A DNA stretch of 64,000 nt from contig JAFDIV010000003.1 of the NCBI GenBank assembly GCA_019307815.1, forward strand, positions 150,765 to 214,764, read 5' to 3'. Below the pieces are notes generated by a model. It searched no databases, was not told where the DNA came from, and worked only from the letters and a program-made list of their open reading frames with translations. The position numbers and the translations under genes are program-made. Origin of the DNA: Deltaproteobacteria bacterium (GTDB taxonomy: Bacteria > Desulfobacterota > DSM-4660 > Desulfatiglandales > Desulfatiglandaceae). How positions within the stretch are numbered: the stretch's first letter is position 1; each line of letters starts with the position of its first letter. Shown piece by piece: positions 36,963-44,711 of the stretch.

Positions 36963-37919
36963 CTAATGCGAGCCTCCATTGTCGGCCTGCTCGGGTGTTG
37001 AACCGAATTTACTCAACAGGAAGCCCATAACCCCTTCGGGAAGGAAGAAGATTAAAAGAATCAAAATGATACCCAAAACCAGGGTCCAGTATTCGGTATA
37101 TATGCCCACAAAGGTTCTAAGGGAGACCATAATGGCCGCCCCTAGCATAGGACCTGCAAATGTAAACCACCCTCCCAAAAGACACATGATAAATATTTCT
37201 AAGGACAGCACCCAGAACAGTAGATCAGGAAAGACCGATTGCTCTAGGATTACATACAGCACACCTGCAACGCCAGCAAAAAAGGTGGAGATAACCAGGG
37301 CCACAAGTTGGTGCCTTCGCACATTGATGCCTACAGCCTCACAGCGCTCAGGGTTGTCGCGAGTGGCCTGTAGTGTTGCGCCAAAGGGAGATTTCAGGAT
37401 CAAATAGAGCACGATCAAGCTTGCCACGAGTACAATCAATATAAAGTAGTAGGAACTCTTGGTGGATGAAATGAATTCAGGCATTGGCACGCCGTGGATT
37501 CCATCGTCGCCTCCCGTAAGGCTATACCAGCGAAACGCCAGGGCCCAGACCAATGAGCCCAGGGAAATCTGGAGCATGGCAAAATATAATTTGCTTAGCC
37601 GTACGCAAAACCAGCAGATGAAAAATCCCACAAGCATTGCAACGATTGGCCCTGCCACGAAGGCCACCCAGTAAGGTAAGGGGGTCTTTGTAATGATAAG
37701 TGCGACCGTATAGGCGCTTACGCCATAAAAAACGCAGTGGTGGAATTGGTACAGTCCCCCATGGCCCACAACAAGGTTGAGACTCATGGCCAACAGGGCC
37801 ATCACAAAAATAGAGGCCAAGATGTAGGTGTAAAATCGAGGTAAAAAGAAAGGTAGAATCACAAGGCAGATCAACAGGAGGACAGAAAAGGCGAACGATT
37901 TCTTGTTCCATATGGCCAT
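36963..37919 (-). CDS. livM: Branched-chain amino acid ABC transporter permease LivM
   Basis: A 318-residue permease with about eight to ten membrane helices. The family motif SLNLVVGHGGLYQFHHCVFYG (about residues 46-66) contains the usual LxxGxxGxxxxG pattern with His in place of common residues. The cytoplasmic loop SPFGATLQATRDNPERCEAVGIN (about 180-202) is the ATPase contact EAA-like loop. It lies 17 bases downstream of livH and just before livG. Confidence 0.92.
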   Translation of the reverse strand: MAIWNKKSFAFSVLLLICLVILPFFLPRFYTYILASIFVMALLAMSLNLVVGHGGLYQFHHCVFYGVSAYTVALIITKTPLPYWVAFVAGPIVAMLVGFFICWFCVRLSKLYFAMLQISLGSLVWALAFRWYSLTGGDDGIHGVPMPEFISSTKSSYYFILIVLVASLIVLYLILKSPFGATLQATRDNPERCEAVGINVRRHQLVALVISTFFAGVAGVLYVILEQSVFPDLLFWVLSLEIFIMCLLGGWFTFAGPMLGAAIMVSLRTFVGIYTEYWTLVLGIILILLIFFLPEGVMGFLLSKFGSTPEQADNGGSH

Positions 37920-37936
37920 AGATTAGGATTCCTCCA

Positions 37937-38833
37937 TTACCACACAGACTTCAACAGCCCTGTGGGCCGCAGCAGTAAAACAATGACCACTGCAGCATAT
38001 GGAAAGACAATGGCAAATTGGGGCCACAGCAGAACACCAAAAGATTGAGTGATTCCGAAAATCAAAGAGCCTACCATTGCCCCCCACATATTACCCAGGC
38101 CTCCGATGGTCACGATGAGAAAGGCCTCTATGATAATATCGTGGTCCATACCCAAGGTGATGCTTACCGTGGGAGCCACAAGGGCACCTCCCAGACCCGC
38201 CAAAAAGCAACCCAGTACAAAGGCAAAGGCAAAAACCCAGCTCACATTGATTCCCACTGCGCCCACCATTTCCCTGTCAACGGCTGCGGCCCGTGCAATC
38301 TTTCCGATTTTGCTTTTGTTTGTGAACAGCCACAGGGCCACTGCTACAATGGGCCCGACGATTAGAAGGAAAAGGTTGTATCGGGGAAAAGAACTCTTAA
38401 AGATGGTTACAGAACCTTTCAAGAAGTCAGGGGCCATTATGGAACGGTATTCTGCACCCCAGACGATTTTGACTAGGTCGTCCAGTATCAGCATGAGAGC
38501 AAAGGTGAACAGCAGCAGCATAAGGTGTTCTCGTTCATACAGCCGGCAAAACAAAGACCGTTCTGCTATAAAGCTCACCGCTGCTACCACTAGGGGAGCT
38601 ACTATGAGAGCCAGCCAGAACCCTGTGGCCCCTCCTCCAGCAGCAATAGAGACCGCAAAGGCGGAAAATGCACCTATCATATAAAGGGAGCCGTGGGCAA
38701 TATTTGGCACCCGAAGCACGCCAAGGACAAAGCTCAGCCCTGAACTCACTATGAAGAGGATCATGGCCCGGCTGAGTCCTACGAAGAAGTGGCTGCCCAT
38801 AGCAGCAAGTGTAACCGTATGTCCTGCTTCCAT
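37937..38833 (-). CDS. livH: Branched-chain amino acid ABC transporter permease LivH
   Basis: A 298-residue permease. The family segment SGLSFVLGVLRVPNIAHGSLYMIGAF (N-terminal third) and the loop SKIGKIARAAAVDREMVGAVGIN (about residues 173-195) are characteristic of LivH, followed by GLGNMWGAMVGSLIFG. It forms the membrane channel with LivM. It follows the binding-protein gene after 96 bases containing a strong hairpin. Confidence 0.92.
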   Translation of the reverse strand: MEAGHTVTLAAMGSHFFVGLSRAMILFIVSSGLSFVLGVLRVPNIAHGSLYMIGAFSAFAVSIAAGGGATGFWLALIVAPLVVAAVSFIAERSLFCRLYEREHLMLLLFTFALMLILDDLVKIVWGAEYRSIMAPDFLKGSVTIFKSSFPRYNLFLLIVGPIVAVALWLFTNKSKIGKIARAAAVDREMVGAVGINVSWVFAFAFVLGCFLAGLGGALVAPTVSITLGMDHDIIIEAFLIVTIGGLGNMWGAMVGSLIFGITQSFGVLLWPQFAIVFPYAAVVIVLLLRPTGLLKSVW

Positions 38834-38883
38834 TGGCCTCCGTGATTTATGCTAATCCTTAGAAATTAGGTAAGGGCTGTATC

Positions 38884-38918
38884 GCCTTGCCCACCAAGGA
38901 GATTAAAGTGGGCAAGGC
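38884..38918 (-). promoter_or_regulatory. Hairpin between livK and livH
   Basis: Eleven perfect base pairs (38884-38894 with 38908-38918) around a 13-base loop, extendable with a bulge to about 14 pairs. There is no U-tract. Placed just after the binding-protein gene, it is a likely mRNA-stabilising or partial-termination site giving more LivK than permease. Confidence 0.5.
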
Positions 38919-38929
38919 GGATATCCAGA

Positions 38930-40174
38930 CTACTTCTTTTGGCGGGCCTTCATGATTTCATCACAAGAAGGCATAACCTCGTTGCCCGTCAAAGTAACGA
39001 TATTGGAGGAAATCACAACACCGTATTTGGGGGAGTACTTGGTCACACCGAGGTACATAGGTAAGACCGCTTGATGATCACAAGCACGCATTTCAATCTG
39101 CCCCGTGGGCCCTTCGATTTTAAGACCTTCCATTGCATTAACGAATTTTTTCTTATTAAGGGAGCCAGCTTTTCTGAATGCCTTTGCGATGAATTTGGCA
39201 GTGATGTATCCATGGAAGGCGGGAAAGCCTGGAGGATTACCATAAGCCGCCTTAAAGGCATTGACAAAGGCCCTGTTGGCCGGGGTATCCGGATAATAGA
39301 AATGATAATCCATAGTGCCCATAACCCCTTCGGGTGCCTCGGCGCCTAAGGGCTTTAAGACAGCATGGTCGGTGGCCGTATGGATCCAGATAGGCATCTT
39401 TTTGGCCATACCAGTTGCCTTAATGGCCTTCATGATATTGGTCATACTCCGGCCACCAGTGCAGAAGATCACAGCGTCAGGTTTTGCTGACATGATAGAT
39501 GTAATGTAAGGAATAAGGTCAGGCTCACCTGGTTTCCACCAAGATTTTCCAATAATTTTTACATCCGGTTTTAATTTCTTTAGATTCCGCCAGGCTGCAT
39601 TGGCAATGGCATGGCCGTATTCATAGTCATCACCTGCAATCCAATATCTCACATAAGGTTTCTTAGATAGGGCTACTCCACCGGCCTTGCCAGCCATGGC
39701 CGTATTTTCACCAGTAGAAAATACGTATTTGTGCCCTTTTTCGCCGGTTATACGTTCACTTTTGGCAATCCATACGATGAATGGAACTTTCTCCTTTTTT
39801 GCCACAGCCTCGGACACTGCCAAAGAGGCCCCGCTGTTGATGGTGCCAACCAAGACATCCACGTCTTCTCTCATGACCAGCTCTTTGGCCATGTTAAGTG
39901 CAATATCCACCTTAAACTTGGTATCTCGCGTGGTGAATTCAATTTTCTTGCCCAAGACGCCTCGCTTGTTAATATCCTTCAAGGCAAGTTTAAAACCGTT
40001 AAGGGCGTCTTTGGCATAAACGGCGGGTGGGCCGCTATAACAGTCGATAATGCCCACCTTGATATTTCTAGCCAAGGCTTGGGTGGGCAAGAAAAGGAGA
40101 CTACATAGAAAAAGACCACCCAACACCAAACACACCCAGGTACCCAATAACTGTTTTCTCCCTTTTCTCCTCAT
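38930..40174 (-). CDS. livK: Periplasmic branched-chain amino acid-type binding protein LivK
   Basis: A 414-residue type I periplasmic binding protein. A long Sec signal peptide (residues about 1-36, core GTWVCLVLGGLFLCSLLFL, cleavage after ALA) precedes IKVGIIDCYSGPPAVYAKDALNGFKLAL. The ligand-contact area VGTINSGASLAVSEAVAKKE is of the LivJ/AmiC type. The ligand is not certain: amino acid, amide or short acid are all known for the family. A sigma-70-like promoter is found about 180 bases upstream. Confidence 0.88.
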   Translation of the reverse strand: MRRKGRKQLLGTWVCLVLGGLFLCSLLFLPTQALARNIKVGIIDCYSGPPAVYAKDALNGFKLALKDINKRGVLGKKIEFTTRDTKFKVDIALNMAKELVMREDVDVLVGTINSGASLAVSEAVAKKEKVPFIVWIAKSERITGEKGHKYVFSTGENTAMAGKAGGVALSKKPYVRYWIAGDDYEYGHAIANAAWRNLKKLKPDVKIIGKSWWKPGEPDLIPYITSIMSAKPDAVIFCTGGRSMTNIMKAIKATGMAKKMPIWIHTATDHAVLKPLGAEAPEGVMGTMDYHFYYPDTPANRAFVNAFKAAYGNPPGFPAFHGYITAKFIAKAFRKAGSLNKKKFVNAMEGLKIEGPTGQIEMRACDHQAVLPMYLGVTKYSPKYGVVISSNIVTLTGNEVMPSCDEIMKARQKK

Positions 40175-40640
40175 AACAGCCCCCTTTCCCTAAAAGTTTG
40201 ATCAAGATGTCCATACCTTGGGCATTTGGTTGCCCCTTGAAACTCCTTCTTGATTGTTAAATCTTTCAGTAAAAGATAATTGACTTACTTTTTCCGCAAC
40301 AGATCAAGAGGGAATGCGGCCCCTGGGCATTTTCAAAAACGACCAATTGGCCCGAGTCTATACAAAAGGGCATATCTATGTCAATAAAATAGGAGCCCCT
40401 AGGGCCGTTTTGGATGGCTCTGTTTTTCACCCAAAAGCTCGCATCACCCCGTGGTCAAAAGTGCCCAAGTGCTGTGCACAATAAGATACTTCCTTTGGTG
40501 TTTATTCCTGTCCTTCAAATGCTGCCACCGGCTAATGTGTTGAATACACACTAGGAACCTGCTGCATGGATTCGTGGTACAGCAATTGCATCTTTTTTGG
40601 GTGACGTGGCTGGGCGATTCTTAGGAAATCGAGGTTCGAG
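40175..40640. other. Divergent intergenic region livK / secreted protein gene
   Basis: 466 bases with no supportable gene. It holds the liv promoter at 40357-40384. I saw no clear promoter for the plus-strand gene at 40641 and no repeat. Confidence 0.5.
40357..40384 (-). promoter_or_regulatory. Sigma-70-type promoter for the liv operon
   Basis: On the minus strand a perfect -35 TTGACA (complement of 40379-40384), a 16-base spacer, and TATAGA (complement of 40357-40362). The transcript would start near 40350, about 175 bases before livK. Found by eye. Confidence 0.6.
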
Positions 40641-41120
40641 ATGCAGAGATTACTTCCTCATATCCTTTTAGTCCTGATTGGAGGGCTTCTTTTTTCTGCA
40701 TCTCCTGCGGCCGGAGATCCAGGCAACACGGAAATTCTGGAGACGAATAACGTGATATCTGTTGGTCTGAAAGGTCTGGTTAAGGAGGCAGGTGGGCTTC
40801 CCTCAAATCTTCAGATATCACTGTCTAACTCCGTATCAGGCCTTAATGCCTGGTATCGGCGAGGCAACGTGCTTCGGAAGGATCAGCCCTTTTTACCTAG
40901 TGCTGGTCTATGCAGTACTGCTTATACCAATGCGCTTCTTTACGGAACAGGTGTGTTTCATACTGATAACACCTACCTGGTTGGGTTGAGGGTTACCTTC
41001 AAGGGGATTGGGCTAACAGATTTGAAAAAGGCTGTTTTGGATGCCTTTAGAAAATCAGGGGGAAAGGCCACGGATACCAGGGCCTCTGTGTCTGTCATCT
41101 TTAATAGGCCAGATCTATAA
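40641..41120 (+). CDS. Hypothetical exported protein
   Basis: A 159-residue protein with a clear Sec signal peptide (RLLPHILLVLIGGLLFSASPAAG, cleavage near residue 25). The mature part contains NVISVGLKGLVKEAGGLPSNL, a single Cys (GLCSTAY), and a C-terminal helix-strand DLKKAVLDAFRKSGGKATDTRASVSV. I recognise no domain. A signal-peptide-bearing SNase-like gene follows 68 bases later. Periplasmic or secreted; function unknown. Confidence 0.65.
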   Translation: MQRLLPHILLVLIGGLLFSASPAAGDPGNTEILETNNVISVGLKGLVKEAGGLPSNLQISLSNSVSGLNAWYRRGNVLRKDQPFLPSAGLCSTAYTNALLYGTGVFHTDNTYLVGLRVTFKGIGLTDLKKAVLDAFRKSGGKATDTRASVSVIFNRPDL

Positions 41121-41188
41121 TTCCAAGGGCGCAGTGGCATTTGTCGGGGGCACGCCCCTCCAAGCCCTACCAACGGGGGATATAAAAA

Positions 41189-41734
41189 ATGGGAACCTTG
41201 TGTTTGGCACTGGTGCTTCTTGCTATATCCTCAGTTTCAGCGGGCGGTTATAAGGTGGTAAAAGTCTGCGATGGAGATACGATTGCAGTCCAAAAAGGTG
41301 CAGTAACCATGACCGTGGATTTGGCAGGCATTGACGCCCCTGAGCTGGGTTCAAATCCATTGACTCCAGGCCAACCTTATGCACAAGAGGCATTGTACTT
41401 TCTTAAGAAGCGGTTGTTGAACAAACAGGTTGCTCTGGTTATCCATAATAAGATTCCTGAAGAGCCGCTGGCAGCTACTATCCTTTTGAATGGCAGGAGT
41501 ATCAACGTTGAAATGGTAAGACAGGGGTTAGCCGAGGTGTGTTTTGATCAAAGACTGAGAGGACTTGGGGTTGATGGCCTGCTCCGCGCCCAAAAAGAAG
41601 CCAGGTCCGCAGGCTTGGGCATCTGGAGCCTTGGAGACGATTATGTGCGCCCAAAGGCCTGGCGGCAGAAGACAAGAGAAAGGTGTGCCTGGGCCACGTT
41701 ATTGTATATCCTTGTAAAAGAGCGTAAGAAATAG
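41189..41734 (+). CDS. Exported SNase-like (thermonuclease fold) protein, catalytic arginines missing
   Basis: A 181-residue protein with an N-terminal signal peptide (GTLCLALVLLAISSVSAGG) and the staphylococcal nuclease OB fold: YKVVKVCDGDTIAVQKG, VDLAGIDAPELG, then AQEALYFLKKRLL and SINVEMVRQGLAEV, AGLGIWS. The acidic residues in GIDAPE are kept, but the Arg that normally precedes (xRLxGIDxPE) is Asp, and the DxYGRxLA motif holding the second Arg is replaced by a non-matching stretch. Nuclease activity is therefore doubtful. Confidence 0.75.
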   Translation: MGTLCLALVLLAISSVSAGGYKVVKVCDGDTIAVQKGAVTMTVDLAGIDAPELGSNPLTPGQPYAQEALYFLKKRLLNKQVALVIHNKIPEEPLAATILLNGRSINVEMVRQGLAEVCFDQRLRGLGVDGLLRAQKEARSAGLGIWSLGDDYVRPKAWRQKTRERCAWATLLYILVKERKK

Positions 41735-41921
41735 ATGCTTTGGGGGTCCTTCCCGTTGCCTGAGTAGATTCTCTAAATTTTACCCGCTTTTTGCCTTCCA
41801 GGAAATCAGAATCCTCCCGCACAATATTCTTTGCTTTTTCCCAGCAAGGTCATAAAATATTCTTTAAAGGCTATTGTTAACATATGATGGTCTAAAAACC
41901 TTGCTGGAGGTAAACCAATAA

Positions 41922-42797
41922 ATGGAAACCGTCCATATTGAAGGAGTCGAACTACATTTGACCGAGCCCGATGAGGTTCCCATGACATGGGTAGGCCAGC
42001 CGGACCTGGTGACTCAGGTGCAGGCGGCCTGGCTTGTTATTGGAGAAGAGGATTTTCCCCTAAACCCCAGATTGATTGGAAAGCCAGGTGTGGGGAAGAC
42101 TACCCTAGCCTATCATGCTGGCAGGAGCTTGAATAAGCCCGTTTATCTATTTCAGGCCACTATGGACACCCGGCCAGAGGATCTTATCGTAACCCCTGTG
42201 ATTTCAGAAGGGGGCACGATAAAGTATATGGCCAGCTCAATTGTCTCTGCCATGATAAAGGGGGGTGTGGCCGTTATTGATGAGGGCAATCGTATGAGTG
42301 AGAAGAGCTGGGCATCCCTTGCCCCTTTGCTGGATAACAGACGGTATGTGGAATCTGTGGTGGCTGGTATCAAGATCAAGGCCCATCCCGAGTTTAGGCT
42401 GTGCACTACCATGAATGATGACGCCAGCACCTTTGAACTGCCTGAATATATCCACTCTAGATTACAACCCCAGATCTATATTGACTTTCCGGAAAGGGAT
42501 GAAGAGCTTTTGATCTTAAGGAAAAACCTGCCGTTTGCAGATGAAGAGATATTGGAATACGTGGTGGAATTTTTGCAGGCTGCCCATGAGGCCGACGAAC
42601 GGTATTCGGTGAGAGACGGAATCAACATAGCCCGCTATGCCCTGAAGAGGGTGATCAGCTCCGAGCAGTCCACTTCCGGTACAAAGACAAGCGCGACCAT
42701 TTTGAATTACCTCAAGGAGGCCGCGTCCCTGATTCTGGATGAAGGGGCCATAAACTACTTTAATGACTTGTTGGATGAAATGTCCGATGAGCAGTAG
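41922..42797 (+). CDS. MoxR-type AAA+ ATPase
   Basis: A 291-residue MoxR-branch AAA+ protein. Walker A is GKPGVGKTTLAYHAG (about residues 51-65), MDTRPEDLIVTPVI is the MoxR-type sensor insertion, Walker B lies in GVAVIDEGNRMSE, and the arginine finger region is FELPEYIHSRLQPQIYIDFP. MoxR proteins act as chaperones that load or mature partner proteins, usually encoded beside a von Willebrand A protein. Here the partner position is taken by a TraB/DUF5682-like protein whose gene overlaps by 11 bases; no VWA gene is seen. Confidence 0.88.
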   Translation: METVHIEGVELHLTEPDEVPMTWVGQPDLVTQVQAAWLVIGEEDFPLNPRLIGKPGVGKTTLAYHAGRSLNKPVYLFQATMDTRPEDLIVTPVISEGGTIKYMASSIVSAMIKGGVAVIDEGNRMSEKSWASLAPLLDNRRYVESVVAGIKIKAHPEFRLCTTMNDDASTFELPEYIHSRLQPQIYIDFPERDEELLILRKNLPFADEEILEYVVEFLQAAHEADERYSVRDGINIARYALKRVISSEQSTSGTKTSATILNYLKEAASLILDEGAINYFNDLLDEMSDEQ

Positions 42798-44607
42798 TAT
42801 CCAATGGAAAAATGTTCGGTTTGTGCCTATTTTGCATAACCGAATGGAGTTTGCTGTTGAGGTTAGAAGACAGTTTGATGAGTTTCAGCCGGAGTGTGTG
42901 GCGGTAGAGTATCCTGCGACTTTGAGGGATAGGATCTTGCAGGCCGTCCAACGCCTACCGCTTCTGTCGGTAATCTATTATGAGGAAAGTGACGGCCAAC
43001 TCATATACCTGATATTGGAGCCCACTGATGGACAGGTAGAGGCCATAAGGCTGGCACAAGAGAGGAACATTCCGATATACTTTATTGATAGGGACACGGA
43101 GTACTATCCCATGTACTCATCGGCAATGCCTGATTCTTATGCGGTCAAGCGGATCGGGCATTTTCGTTATTGCCAGGCCTTTTTTCGAACTGTGCGAAAT
43201 AGAATGCCGGGAGAAGAGGATATCCTCCGGGAAAAGACCATGGCTTATCATCTTCAACGGCTCAGTAGGGATTTCCATAAGGTCCTCTTTGTGGGCGGGC
43301 TATATCATGCCCCTGGTATTATGGAGTTACTCGAATTGCCCCAGACCGATGTGATTGGAAGGAGAAAGCGCGAAGCAGTCTCCATAGCCCATTTGCACGA
43401 AGAGTCCAGTAGGGAATTAATGACTGAGATCCCTTATTTGGCCGCTGCCTACGAAAAGGCCAGATCAAAGGGGACTGTGGATGGCCTTGATAGATTACAG
43501 ATTCATCAGCAATTGATAAAGGAAGCAAAAAACCAGCATCGGAAAAGGAATCGAGAGGAGTTGACCCGTACACAGCTGCGAGTTCTGAACCGGTTTGCCA
43601 GAAACTATGCCTTTCTTACAGGACGGCTGGTTCCAGACTTTTACCAACTAGTTGTGGCTGCAAGAGGGGCGGTGGATGATAATTTCGCCTATGAGCTTTG
43701 GGAGATTGCCAGTGAATACCCTTGGCAAAGTGAGAGACCTGGTATGCCGGTGTTAAGACTTACGGGTGAGGATCTGTTGCTTGATCAGAAGCGGATTCGC
43801 TTTCACCGGAAACTCAAAACTATGCGCAGACGCCTCGTATCATTGCCATACAGACGCCGACCCACAAAGGCGGATAGGGAGCGATGGTGTCGGGAGTTTG
43901 GATATTTTTCCATATGCTCTTACCCGCCGGAGGACGTGGTGATCGAAGGATATGGTCGGTATCTTCAAAAAAAGGCTATGGAGATCAAGACCGAAGAGCA
44001 TACCTCTATTGAACCTTTTGTCCGTTCCATGTTGGATGGTATCGACATTCGTCAGACAATAAGGGAATGGGGCAGTGGAAAGATATATGTGAAAGAGGAA
44101 CGGCCCATGCGGGGCAAGGTAGGATCAGTGGTGGTTATTTTTGACCCCGACTATCCTGACGAGGATGGTAAGGAGGCCTATCCGTGGCGCGTGACCTGGC
44201 TTGGAGAGCACGACCAGGAATCTGATATGGCGTTCTATAGTACTCCTGCAGGAGAGGTGATGGATGGGCCTGGCATCTCAAGGTGCCACTATGGGGGCTT
44301 TATGCTGACATATCCCCCCATGCGGGTATATGACATATGGAAAGATCCCTTTTTTGACGTGGCCCGATCCAAGCCAGAGAGGCTTCTTTTGGCTGCCCTT
44401 GATTATAGTATGGAGAGGAATGTGGTATATGTGGCCGCATCGCCTCCTTCAGGGTGGTGCAAGAGCTTTGCAGCTCGCCTAGGAAAACATATCATCTATA
44501 TTCCAATTGGGGTGTTTTCACCTGTTACCTTGAAGAAGATCCGTGAGTTTCATGTGCTGGACGGCCACCATGTGAGACGCTATGCCCATCAATATATCAA
44601 GAGCTAA
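42787..44607 (+). CDS. TraB/DUF5682-like protein, MoxR-coupled
   Basis: A 606-residue protein of uncertain family. Residues about 1-190 follow the TraB/ChaN/EreA-like outline seen in DUF5682: FAVEVRRQFDEFQPECVAVEYPATL with the acidic motif, LAQERNIPIYFIDRD (about residues 103-117), and VLFVGGLYHAPGIMELL with the GxxH motif (about 168-184). Residues 190-600 are unrecognised, with basic helices (KLKTMRRRLVSLPYRRRPTK) and a beta-rich part (GSVVVIFDPDYPDEDG, CHYGGFMLTYPP). The ATG at 42787 lies within the MoxR gene; an in-frame start at 42763 was not chosen because it lies deeper inside the MoxR gene. Role unknown. Confidence 0.6.
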   Translation: MSSSIQWKNVRFVPILHNRMEFAVEVRRQFDEFQPECVAVEYPATLRDRILQAVQRLPLLSVIYYEESDGQLIYLILEPTDGQVEAIRLAQERNIPIYFIDRDTEYYPMYSSAMPDSYAVKRIGHFRYCQAFFRTVRNRMPGEEDILREKTMAYHLQRLSRDFHKVLFVGGLYHAPGIMELLELPQTDVIGRRKREAVSIAHLHEESSRELMTEIPYLAAAYEKARSKGTVDGLDRLQIHQQLIKEAKNQHRKRNREELTRTQLRVLNRFARNYAFLTGRLVPDFYQLVVAARGAVDDNFAYELWEIASEYPWQSERPGMPVLRLTGEDLLLDQKRIRFHRKLKTMRRRLVSLPYRRRPTKADRERWCREFGYFSICSYPPEDVVIEGYGRYLQKKAMEIKTEEHTSIEPFVRSMLDGIDIRQTIREWGSGKIYVKEERPMRGKVGSVVVIFDPDYPDEDGKEAYPWRVTWLGEHDQESDMAFYSTPAGEVMDGPGISRCHYGGFMLTYPPMRVYDIWKDPFFDVARSKPERLLLAALDYSMERNVVYVAASPPSGWCKSFAARLGKHIIYIPIGVFSPVTLKKIREFHVLDGHHVRRYAHQYIKS

Positions 44608-44641
44608 TCTACCATAATAGAGAATGGAACTGGTGCTAGGC

Positions 44642-44674
44642 ATGAGGGGGCATACGAGATAAAGCCCGCCTCAT
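44642..44674. other. Stem-loop in convergent gap
   Basis: Arms 44642-44651 and 44664-44674 pair at nearly all positions with one bulge. It lies between the convergent DUF5682-like and kinase genes. No U-tract follows in either direction, so a terminator role is only possible. Confidence 0.35.
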
Positions 44675-44711
44675 AAAAAACACATATGAGGTAGCCCTAT
44701 AGCTGGGTATG

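Noticed and set aside
38049..38684. Plus-strand open frame of about 210 codons opposite livH
   Set aside because: Antisense of LivH; basic, Pro/Thr-rich composition typical of a shadow.
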